64,000 bases of DNA from NCBI RefSeq assembly GCF_963966145.1, contig NC_091054.1, positions 2,604,001 to 2,668,000 of the forward strand, given 5' to 3'. The stretch's first letter is position 1, and each line of letters starts with the position of its first letter. Source of the DNA: Tenebrio molitor (taxonomy: Eukaryota > Arthropoda > Insecta > Coleoptera > Tenebrionidae). Below the pieces are notes generated by a model. The model was not told the origin of the DNA. It did not search any database and worked only from the letters and a program-made list of their open reading frames with translations. Shown one piece after another: positions 40,001 to 52,000 of this stretch. The position numbers and the translations under genes were made by a program.

Positions 40001-43000
40001 AAATTACGTAGTCATTAAAAATCCTTTCGAGTTTAAATTTTACATTTGGTAATACGTAGTATATTATTCAATGAGCCCATAATGATGGCTATTACCCACG
40101 AAGATGAAATTTGCAGCACGAGGGCCAGCGAGCGATGTAATCATCTGAGTGGGTAATAGCCATTCTACGCTAATCGAATACTAGGTACACTTTATCTACA
40201 TCTATCAGAGAAAAAACAAAAAACTCTATTATTAAGTTTTATTAAACACAAAAGTAATCAGTTCTAGGATTAATTTTTGTTACCATGGTAATTATGATTA
40301 ATAGTAATATTAGTACAGTTATTAAAAGTTACAGGTGGATTTTCTTTACTTTTGTTAATTTTTTCCACAATTTTTCTTCCTCCTTGTAACTTGTTATTTA
40401 GGTTGTCATCGATATAACCATCGGCAACTGCGAGTGATTTCCATCCCCCTAGTTTTTTTTTTTACAGCTGTGATGTTTGATTGTTTAAATTTAATTTTGA
40501 CATAAAGGTTGAGTAATATTATTCCATCGAATTGTCTGTATTATTCAACCGTCATTACTTGCCAAAATCTTCTTAGTAATCCATAGATTATGCGATAGTT
40601 GTAGATAAAGATTTTTTTAAATTTAAATATTCACTCGTAGCTGATAAGTGATACACGAGCGGTTTATGTTTATGTTAATGTTGTGCTATAGAGAACTTTA
40701 TAGTCATTAAAATTCGTAACAATTTATTTCACCTTGCAGTGATAATTCGAAGTTTTGAATATTGCATTTTTTTTAGTAATGGTTTTAAGAATGGTTTTCA
40801 GTGCCCCATAAAGTATTTTGCATTTTATCTTTAAAATTATGCAGTCACATTTGTGTGTGTTTTCAAACCCATATTTTTCAAATGCAAAAATATCTAAACA
40901 TAAAACTGTTTCGTTCTATTTTTACTAATTTTCTCCAACAAGAGGCCCTAAACATATCTCAATATGAAAACAATAAATAAAGAAAATAAAATAAACATGT
41001 AATAAAAAGGCTTGTTGACTCTTTTTTGAATACCCGATATTTCCGTAACCCTTTTTGAACGCCCGACGTTTCCGTAACTCTTTTTTGAACGCCCGATATT
41101 TCCGTAACTCTTTCAACGGTCTCCACCAGACCACTTTACCACACATTTTTTGAACACACGTTAGAACTGTTCAAGGATTAGTTATTTATTAGATCTGCTG
41201 AATTTTGTTTTAGGAGTTTTGCGAAAACTTTCAGTTAGAGATTCCTGTCATTTTGAGTTTAAATTTTTAATTTTGTAAAGGGTGGAAATGCTTTTTGTTG
41301 ATAAGATATATCTGAAAGTATAATTAAGCAATTAATTATCAAAATGTTACATTAGGTATGCAGTATTGCGTTTATTGATCTTGATAAAATTAATTATTCA
41401 GTAACAGCATTCATCAAAGCCTTTTTTACATTGAATAAAACCACCTGGTATCTTTTTAGGCAAGAATAATTTTTAATTCATGCTTTATATTCTTCCTGAA
41501 TTTAACTGTATTGAACGAACGCTAATAGCTGTTAATAAATTTATAAATTCCAACGTGTTGGGGTTTCCTATGAATCATCTACATGACAGCTCCAAATTGA
41601 GCAATAAAATCGTGACAAATTTTAAATTATTCGTCTACATTTTTATAAGTAAAAATACTTTCTACAAAGAAAGGTCATTCAGTTAAAATGTTACGCGACG
41701 TACAGGACCTGCAAAAAATATTTTGAATAAAAATTGAAACATATTTTTAATTTTTTGTGTATCGTAATGAAAGTGGCACTTTTTTTACACGAAAAATCGT
41801 AGTGAAAGTAGTACTTTTTTGCATCATTTTATTCAATCTCCTTGGAGATGATTGTCAGAGCATACCAATTTTTTTTTTTTTTTTTTGTATTTTTTCCACA
41901 AATACTTTTAGGCCAAATTTCTCAACTTACATCGATATGCAAAAAATAGTGTGTACACGTTATGAAAGTCTCTTTTTTTCACTTATTTGCTTGATTAACT
42001 CGGGCTACGCCCTCGTTAATCAAACTGCAAATTTATGAAAAAAAGTATGACTTTCATAACTAGTACAAATAACTATTGTTTATTGATAAATTAACTCAAA
42101 CAAACGACAGTTGTATTTAAAAGAGGGTTGTCAAGCAATGAGACATCATATTTGCAACAACTTCACTGCAGATGCTATCGTTTTTTTTTCATTCTTTTCA
42201 TATTAATTATAGCAATAATTGGTTTATTTTGGGTGCGTTTCGTTCGAATGACCCCAAAATCAATTGAGGTGACGTCGTTTTTCAGAAACGAATAGATTTC
42301 GAAAAAACGATTTTTGACTCGCGTTGCGCCTGAAGTTTCGCTTGGTGCTCCATTCAGTGATGTTGGTTCGCCGGTGAGGCGATCACCCTCAGCCGCCATA
42401 GCTATCATAGTGAGGCTCCAGGAAGAGGGAGACCGTCAGGAAGATGTGGGCAAAGAGACGTCCGAGAGCAAGGAGAAGGAAGGACACCAGGAGACGGTCG
42501 ACACGCCACTGACTTCCCCATCCGACGACATACCCGTGCAGGTATGACGAACGGGCCGGTGCACAAGCTCGCTTTATTATCATCGGCTGTAAAACATTTA
42601 AAAGGTTTAATTAACGATCACATAAATTACGGGGCGGCCATAAAAATCACCCATCTCTCTTCTTGCACCAGATGGTTTCACCTTGACGCGCAAAGATCCG
42701 TGTTGTTGACGCGGTGCGTGTGTATGTCGAATTTTACACCTGTTACGTGCACCGTTATAATGAGGTGAAAGTGTCTTTTATCGGCGATAATAATAAGAGA
42801 GATCCGTATCTAAATTGAACAGCTGGCCGATAATTAACGCTTAATTAGCGAAGGACCACCACCGCAGGGTGTCGCGCTAGGTCCGGCGCTCGTCGCATAA
42901 TGTATAGCCAACCGCATTGAGCAGCAATTTGTACTAGAAATCTTCGTCATCTTCAGTAGAGTGTAAAAACGACGTAACATTACATTGGAGAAGTTTGTCG

Positions 43001-46000
43001 AGTCCAGGAATTGGGCTTGAGCAGCTTTAAGCATCAGACATTACGCAATTCATCGATCCAAGGGAAGTATCTGAATATATTGGAATTGTTTCTTTGATTC
43101 TTGGACCTATATCTTCGTCTCTTTCCAAAATGAAGTCGTAAAGCGTGATTCCTTGCAAGAAACAACGTTGCCCTCCATTCTTTTTGTTTTTTGTCACATC
43201 GTTTACACTTTGTAGTTGAAAACAAATCACAATGTTCTATTGTGTTGTTTTTTTTCCTGAAATACTCTAAGCAATTGAAAATGAAATGAGCTTCTTGGAA
43301 AGAAGAAAATCCAAATCTTGAAATATTGGGTTGTTAAGGTGAAATTGGATTTTTCAATTGCCGATAATCCTAGACTGTTAAAGTTGTGAAAAAAAAATTA
43401 GTAAAACTGAAATCTAACGGGTGTTCAAATGAAAAGTTCATCAAGTTGGCTGTGACTTTTTGATTGAAGAAGATAAAGCGAAAAAGGGATGTAATCACCC
43501 TTCTATTCTGCATATTACAGTTGCATTTTGGGTGTTATTTAGTAATAATAATTATAACTAACAACGTTTAAAGATCCTTACATAAAAAACTCTCATTGTG
43601 TAAAGAAATGAAGACCAAGAATTTTTTAAATATTTTTCCTTCGCCTTCCAAATGCTTCTGAAGACCGTACAATAATTTTAGTACGGCATTTTTTAAACAC
43701 CCTGTATATTTGAAATTATCTTATTTTATCAATTGGCACACATTTTAAGAACGTGAAAAGAGCAAATATTTTTGCCATTGGAACCTTTTCATTGTCTCTT
43801 GATTTCCGAGACATGTTAACAACGTTTAAAGATCCTTACTTAAAACTCTCATTGTGTAAAGAAATGAACACCAAGAATTTTTTAAATATTTTTCCCTCAC
43901 CTACCAAATGCTTCTGAAGACCGTACAATAATTGTAGTGCGTCATTTTTTAAACACCCTGTATATTTTAATATTATTTTATTTTATCAATTGCCAGACAT
44001 TTGTAGAACGTTGGGAAAAGAGCAAATATTTTTGCCATTGGGGCCTTTTCATTGTCTCTTAATTTCCGAGATATGTATGAGCGAAAAACGCAAAAAGCTC
44101 CAATTTTTTTAGACAGTGCAACGTTTAAAAAAATCGATCAAGGTTCCGGGGGTTCAGTGAGGTATTTATAACCTTCACTGTGGATAAACTTGGTGTTTTG
44201 CTAAACTTGACAAGTTGGCGAACAACAACTCCATCAAGAAGTACATATTGTTGTGTAATTAATCTTGAAATGCCGTTTTAAATGTGGGTTTAATCCAATA
44301 TGGTGAATTTAATGAAGCAAACTTGTTTTTGAACGAAAAGGTTGGTAAAATGTCAAACTTCAGTATATTTTGAAGGTTTATGAGAGCATGGAGAAACATT
44401 TGAGAAAATGTTTTCAACAAATGAATAATATGTGTATTATACAGAGGGTGTTCATTTATTTCTGGTCAAAGTAGGCGTTGAAGAGTCGATTGTGAACGCA
44501 CTACGGATTACAGATCAGCTGTTTAAATCATACCGTTGTTTGTGTTTTTACACCGAGTGGTGCGTTCACAATCGACAACTTGGACCGGAAATTTAAATGA
44601 ACACCCGATACAATAGCGCTTTTAATTTATTTTTATCACCATTCATATCGCACAACAAAATCCATTTTTGATTAATGTAATTGTTTTCTAAAAAATGTTT
44701 CAATTGCGATATTGATTGATTTCCCAAACGTGTTATATAGATTACGTTCTACTCATGAATCTGACCTCGTTGTTTCAAAACCAATACGGGGATCAAACCG
44801 ATAAAGTAATTGTTCTATCGATGGAAGTCGCGAAACTTTCGATAAACTTGAATACATTTTGTAACAGCTCAACACCAAATTGGCCCAAGATATGATACCG
44901 TCGTCTTTGACGGCAATAATTAGGTTATAAAACGCCACTAAAAATGCACTAAAACTTGATTGTTTGGTTATAATAAAATTGTTTTATTGTAGTGAAATTA
45001 TAGTATAAATATAAAAATTGAATTGATTTGGAATAAACTGTCTCAATAGTGTTGAAGTGCATCATTTATAATTTTATCAACAATTCCAAGACACGGCCAA
45101 TCAATTTTTTCCTTCGATTGAACGATTTTTTTTTTTGTAAGAATTATGTTAAATGGATGAAATAATTGGCAATTGTCTTTCTACTGTTGATAAGTTTGGA
45201 AAATCACATCACCGACTATAGGAGTTCAATTATACGATCACCTTGTTTTTTTTTGGAATGTCACAAAAATACTCCGGGGTTGTAAACAAGTCCAAGTAAA
45301 ATTGTTTTCGTTGGAATTTTTCCTGCTTCACACTCGAACCATTTCCTGTTTCCGTCGGTGGAAAGCAATGAAATAAAAATTCAACAATAAGAACACCAAT
45401 CGTAAGGTTCGATAAGTCTTCGGAATAATTCCCCATTCAAGCTAGTGTCGGTCCTAGAAATATATATAGATAACTGGAAACCCCCGCGTGGACTATCAAT
45501 TCCTTCGATGTCCTCATGAATAAAACAGGAGACCCGTAACTGTGTAGCCTAGTTTTTATGCCTCGTCGTTTGCAATAATAAAGCCTTCGGGTCGTGTCGT
45601 CTTCTTACGATCCCTGCGCGAGGTCCTTTTATCCCCCTCGAACGAGCAGAGGGTTTCATCTGGCAGCGATTTAATGCCGCATGTCGGACGATAATGTAAT
45701 CATATCGGAGACGAACATGGTAGTGATGTCACGGATTTATTTCCCCGGTCCCCGGAGTCGATTTTCCGAATTGAATTTTCTTGGTACGCTCGGCGTGGAA
45801 TTGATGAACGCCACGTGCTCGCACGTAGTTGTCTCCAGGTGGTGTCTCGAAAGCGGTTTTCGTTCTGGGAGCTCGCGGTGGAGCAATTAATTTGGTTGAC
45901 GTGTGGGGTACGGAGATTACAAAAATTGCACCTATCGGAAATCCCCGCCGCCGCCGCCACACAAAGACTGTAGCATCGGGCCCGTCGGGTGGGGTAGGGG

Positions 46001-49000
46001 AGCAAATCAATACGAAACGGCCGTCTTTCGCTCGTGTGGCGGCAGCGGGAATCTCTTTTGATGTTGCGGCGGAATCCCTGCGATCATGATGGATGATCGC
46101 CTGTCGTTTCGCGGTTAAACAGCAGACGGATTTGATTATGACGTTAAATAATCGTGGGGGCGGAGGGGTGGCGAGGAAATTGGCCGGGAACATGGATGGT
46201 ATTCCGTGCGACACGGCAAAAACGGGGACGCGGAGGCAGAATAAGAAATAATAATAATTTCGACGACGACACAATCGTCCCGGTGGCTTTCAGCGTATAA
46301 ATAAACCCGACGACGAAGCCGCAGGCGACGGCTATTTTGATACGGCCGTCCCCTGTCAACACGACGACGTGTGCTTAATTATGTCGGGCGTCATCCGAAT
46401 TTTCGAACGACCGGAGCTAATGAAGTGGACCGGGAAGACGCGTCTAGGATGCCGCCACCGCCGCCACCGCCGCCGCCGCCGCTGCAAGGACCAAGCGCGC
46501 AATTAAAAACGCGCCGCAATCGATAATCCACAGGAAGATGCAGCCTACACGCTAGCAACGGACACCGCATAGGGTTTTTCGAATGGATAGTAGTGGATGA
46601 TGTCACATTTTTTTTAGCCGTTTTTAACTGCAAAGAGAAATTTGTTACGACGAGAAAATCGACGCAAAATAAAGTGACACCAGTTGGTTGATTGAAATTT
46701 ATTTCAGTTATCAGTACGGGGATGTTATTTGGCAATGCAATACGGTAATCCGGAAAACATGATAATAATCCCGACGGAATTGAAAATGCAACCAACAATA
46801 CATTTGCAAAGTTAACGTGGATATTGATTTTTTGGTTTAAAAAATATCAAACAGTTGGCTGTGCAGTGTCGTACATTTTGACACAAACGAAGAGTTTTTG
46901 GGAAAATATTTATTGTCTATAAACGCGCAACGTCAGAAGCATTTTTATTACATTCGCCATAAATCAAGTTCGTGTCTGTTTTCTTATCGTTCGAATACAT
47001 TAAATAAAAATTTTTAACGTCCGTCAAAAAAAGTGCAAGTTTTTTCATTCGTTTGCGTTCATAAAATATGTGATTTTTGAATCTGTCAAAAAGCGTTAAA
47101 AAAAGTGCCATAGCGGTTCATTTTTGCACCCATTTTACGTTAAAAAAAAGTGCCGTAACGCAATTATAAAATTTTTCATTCATAATTACCTATGTAGTAG
47201 TTTTTTTAACGAGTTCGTATGTAAATTGGGATTTTTTGGGCATTTGTGGGCCAATTTAAAACTTGCGTTTTCAAGGTCCACGGGTTCACACAGGAGAACA
47301 TTTTCAAATTTTGAGTGTGTCGAAAAATTACTGGCGCCAAAAAAATTTTGTATGCAACTCGTCGGTAAAGTACTCGACGGATTTGCGCACTCGCTTCGCT
47401 CGAGCGGCAAATTTTCCTTCTCGTAAAGAAAAGTATTACTTTACTCACTTGTTGCATAAATAACTATTATTGGAAGCAAAGCCATCATGGATTCATAATT
47501 TTATTTTAAAACAATACGATATTTAAAATAGATTCAATAACTTAAAGATATGACATTTTGTCTCGAATATTCAATTTCCAGTCGTTTGAATATCGTCTAA
47601 TAAATATTCCAATTACGCAAGTCTACTAGTTGACTGCAGTATATTTTTTTGTTTCCAATGATAACTTGATATGTTATCGTTTCATTTTTTTTTGTCTAAA
47701 ACACAATTGCTACTTTTAAACAAACAATAATACATAATATGTACATTGTGTAATACGTAAGTGTCACTCTGGTAGTAACAAGTTAGATATCTCATGACAT
47801 TGAAGATCGAAAAAAAATCAATGACAGAAAGGTTTATAAGTACCAGTGAGTTTTCCTCTGTACATGTTTGACTTTTTTTTTTTTTGGCTATGCTGAAATG
47901 TATACAGGGTGGAGTTCCAGCGAAAATTTTATGTTATGTAACACAAAATACCACAAGCTCAAATTGATAGATTCCACGTTTAACATTTTACAAATAAGGA
48001 ATCAAAGTACATAGTTTCATTTAAAAGTCAAAATGACATTTTGTTCTCTACGTAAGGTTATAAGAAGAAATATTGGAAAAAATCAACGCTAGACAAAAAC
48101 TTTAGAAAGAGGCTTCTTTGAGAGTAAACATGTGCAGCTTGGGCAGTATTTTTACGGCACTCACCAAAGATCTGAATCTGTTTTGTCATCATTTGAACAC
48201 ATGATGAAAAAATATGTCAGACTCTAAAATGATTAGCAATGGATTATAAATTATTTAAAATTAAATCTAGGCGCTGTTTTAAAATGTATTTTGTGTTGCA
48301 TAACTTTAAATTTTCGCGGGAACTCTACGGTGAATATTCCTGTACATATGATGTGTGGAAGAAAATGTATTCTTTTTAAAGTCAGCGGGATAAATCGGGA
48401 AAGGTATATTTATTGATTACAACTTTGCTGTCTAGTTTTATTCAGTTAGTAAACATAATTATTCTCTCTCAGAAACGCACAAACAAATTACGTATTTTAA
48501 TTTTTTCAGTTCAGCAAGTATAATATTTTTTCGCAGACTGTTAACCACAAAGGTTTTTTTTAAGGACATGCTAAAGAGTAAACATCTGCAGGCTACGGTT
48601 TTTTCTGTACATAATTTTCTTAACATGGTATTGCTCATAACAAGCTTGTTAACAATTATTAAAAAATGTTTGGAATTTTTCATTACAGATGGTTTTTGTG
48701 AAATCATGTTTTTTAAAGTACAGAATTTTTTGCGTGCTACATAATGTTTGTTATCCTTATTTTTTACTTTGATAAAAATTTCAAATGAATGTTGTTGCCA
48801 GGTTTTTTTCACATAAAAAAATTATTTTTATGTGTAAGAAAATTTCATAGAATTTAAATTAATTTTCAGTCAATATTGTAGTTAATACGATATAATGAAA
48901 CAATAAGAAGAAGGTTTCGTTGTGTACTTTAAATTTTTTATTTCTTAAATAAAAGTTGTTTCTACATTTTTGTTTTTTACTTTTTTCCCGAGAATTTTGA

Positions 49001-52000
49001 CTGCATTTGGGAATTTTGTTTCCGGTAGTTTCAACAGCTGTCAAACCATCAGTGTCAAACGTAATTATTTTTTCAGCAAACACGCAGTGGTGTGAATTAT
49101 TTCTTAAAAAAAAACAATTTTAAAACTACTCAAAACACACCAGTTAAAATGACGATTTGCGTTTGTAAAAAAAAGAAAAAATCAACATCCGCTTCCCCAC
49201 ATTTTTTTTTTCGAACGCTCGTTGCAATTGAGTTTTAGTTAATTAATTTTAATTAATCTCCAATGCGACCTTTCAAGTTTTAAGAACAAGTAAAAGTGGC
49301 GTGTTAAAACTTGTTTGCGATATATTGCTTTTATTTAAAAGTTCGTACAACTTGACTTTCCGTGCTTCATAGATTACAGCTTTTTTCATTGTTTTACTAG
49401 AAGATAAAACGTAGTTCTACCCATAAAAAACTGGAAGTTGTGGAATAAAGGACGAAACAGATTTTGTCAGTTCAATTCAGATCCGTTTTCTTTGTTGTCA
49501 ATATGTTCTCATCAGTCAACGAGCTGAACACCACTCCAGGGGATATTCCTGAATAGAGCGAAAAAACAGTCTGTTCTTGAACCAAATGTCATTCATCAGA
49601 AATGGATTGATAAAGGTGCATTTACACTGCAGGGATGGTAGTGATTCCAATTAACGACAGCACAATGTTGACAAAGTGACAGTGAGTTCGTCGGTAAATT
49701 TGTTGCACTTTATATTAATTTGCTTTGATCTCTGGTAACAAGCCACAATTAAGGCGATCAATGCATTCAAAGGATTATTCTGAACTGTTCACGTTCGCAG
49801 CGTAAAGGCACCCTTATGTTGCACATCTTGGCAAACTCATCGTAACCATAGAAACTGCCTCCGTTTCTGTTTTGTAAAGATTAGTTGGCCGTTTCATTCA
49901 AAATTTAATTATTTCTCCACCTTATTAATAACGCTGATTTATATCGAAAGTGGCCAAAGTTGAATTGAAATTGTTGTCAATGAAACATGACTGCATAAAT
50001 CAAATGAATGAATTAAATGCATGGCGGGAATGAACGACGTACTTAATTTTTTTGCCAGGTGATAAATTCCTCTAGTGTTGAAAAACTTCCCGGAGAGTCG
50101 ATTAAACTCCGAATATGGTTCATTTTTGCTAGATTTGTATTTTCCGGGAAAGGCGTGACGTGTGATAACGTGTCCCAATAAATCGTCCATGTTTCTATTA
50201 CTTTTTCTTCGTCCAGAGAAGGAGATATTTTGTTCCGCCAATTATGTTTTGATTGTTTTGCAATTTGTGTTTGACATAATTTTGCAACTCAATTTCCAGA
50301 GAACATAAGATTATATTTTAATTAAAATTCTTTAACTGCATGCATACGAGATTTTTAAAACTTTTCTTTCGATAATATGTTGTAGCGTTACGAAACGCCA
50401 CAATGGCGATTGGCCGGAGTAGGAGGCCACGAGGTCCTACTTATGCTCGCGGGGCTAATAGATCGCAGTTCGAAGACCCGGAACTAGCAGTTAACGCACG
50501 GCATTTGGCAGCGCGACGCGCCCACCCTGCCTTCAAGTTTTTTACGTCGCTCATTCCGGAAGCGGAAAGTTTCAATTTAGAGTCATTTGTGCCAGCCACC
50601 ACGGGGGGGCTGGAAGAACACATGTTACCCCCGCAAATGTCAGGCTGAGGTGGCCTCACGCCTCTAGGTTGGCGAGCTGCAACCTATCTTTCAGAACCCC
50701 ACTTTCACTTTCTCTTTCTCTTCACTTTCTCTTCTTCTCTTCTCAGCGATAGGTGACCGTACGGCAATGTTGGGTCCCTTTTCCTCTTTAGTAACTTGCC
50801 GGAAAGTCATCTCCTTCTTTTCAACCCCATCTTTCTTCCTGTCCTTTTTTTGACCTGCGAGTTACGGCAATTAACATCAGGATAGACGTGCACGACTTAC
50901 CGACACAATACCGTCCAAAATCTGAATTCTCCCGCTCGGTATAATTTCGAGGTAAACAAACCGACGCCATGACGGTCCACCTGTCATGACACGCGCACGT
51001 GTAGTACCACCGGAAATGCACATTTTTGATTGCGCAGTACCACGCAAGCGCAGCCCGCCTTATAGCACAACTGAATAAGGTCGAGAATCGCGCGCGTGAC
51101 GATTTTCGCGATTTATGGGACTGCGGTACCGAGATTAAAAATGCGGAAGTCGGACACTTCGTCGAGAGCCGTCGAAGCGACGCCAGCGAAGCGCCTTTTA
51201 GAGTTCGTGGTCGAGTGACCCCTCGCACTATAGAGGTAATTATCGTTCAATTTTGAATTCATTTCACTAAGACCATGTATTAGGGGTGGTTCGATCCAGT
51301 TTAGAGTCAATCCCGTTTGGATGAATTGATCCAGTACCGTATCGCAACTTTAGAGTACCGAAAATTTTTGAGTAAAGGAGTGCCGGAAGGACTTCGATTT
51401 AGCGCCAAGAACCCCCTTTTTCGCTGAAAGAGATCGTTCGCAGGGCGATTCGTAGCCAGATCGTTCGCAGGGCGATTCGTAGCCAGATCGTTCGCAGGGC
51501 GATTCGTAGCCAGATCGTTCGCAGGGCGATTCGTAGCCAGATCGTTCGCAGGGCGATTCGTAGCCAGATCGTTCGCAGGGCGATTCGTAGCCAGATCGTT
51601 CGCAGAGGCGACCATTTTGGAGAACATCGTTCGCAGAGGCGATCGTTTATTTTGAGCACCGTATCGCCAAGGTCACACCGCAAGTCAAAAGGACGCTATT
51701 CGAGGAGACAACAGACCCGTCATAAAGCTAAGTCGCCATATTTTTTTACCGCGGCATTGCAAAATTTAGGAACGCCTCGAATTTCTCGCTTCTCGCTTTC
51801 ATAATTTTTGTATGTTCACAAAATTTTTTTGAAACTTTGCAAATGTTTAGAATTTTTTTGTAAGAACCTTTTCATTCAATCTCCAGTGTCAACTTAAAGA
51901 AATTTCAGTCAAATTTAACGTTTCGGAACTTCACCGATTTAAACTTTCCTATCAGGATCAATTTTAATTTTTTGTCAAGGTGACACCCCAATCTTGACCT

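Larger units (their letters stand above)
22497..42421 (+). other. tay large intron, first half (to the candidate cassette exon)
   Basis: About 19.9 kb. CpG-rich patches without recognisable genes lie at about 22990-24190, 29780-30750, 33000-34050, 35700-36790 and 38380-39010. Repeats are at 24358, 26292, 28402, 31380, 34703, 35172, 37780, 39477, 39797/40631, 40084 and 41020. A Tc1 relic is at 31845-31946. Stretches between these are AT-rich with nothing supportable. Confidence 0.65.

Noticed and set aside
42834..43230. Two minus-strand frames that might be a decayed gene
   Set aside because: About 66 codons each, in different frames, with no recognisable domain.
45729..46274. 181-codon minus-strand open frame
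   Set aside because: Low-complexity, Arg/Pro-rich translation of CpG-rich DNA with frames open on several strands; no recognisable protein.
51431..51605. CRISPR-like array
   Set aside because: The units are directly adjacent with no spacers, and the context is an LTR in a eukaryotic genome.
51307..51683. Antisense LTR frames of 106 and 94 codons
   Set aside because: Kept open by the 27-bp tandem repeat period; repeated peptides without other support.
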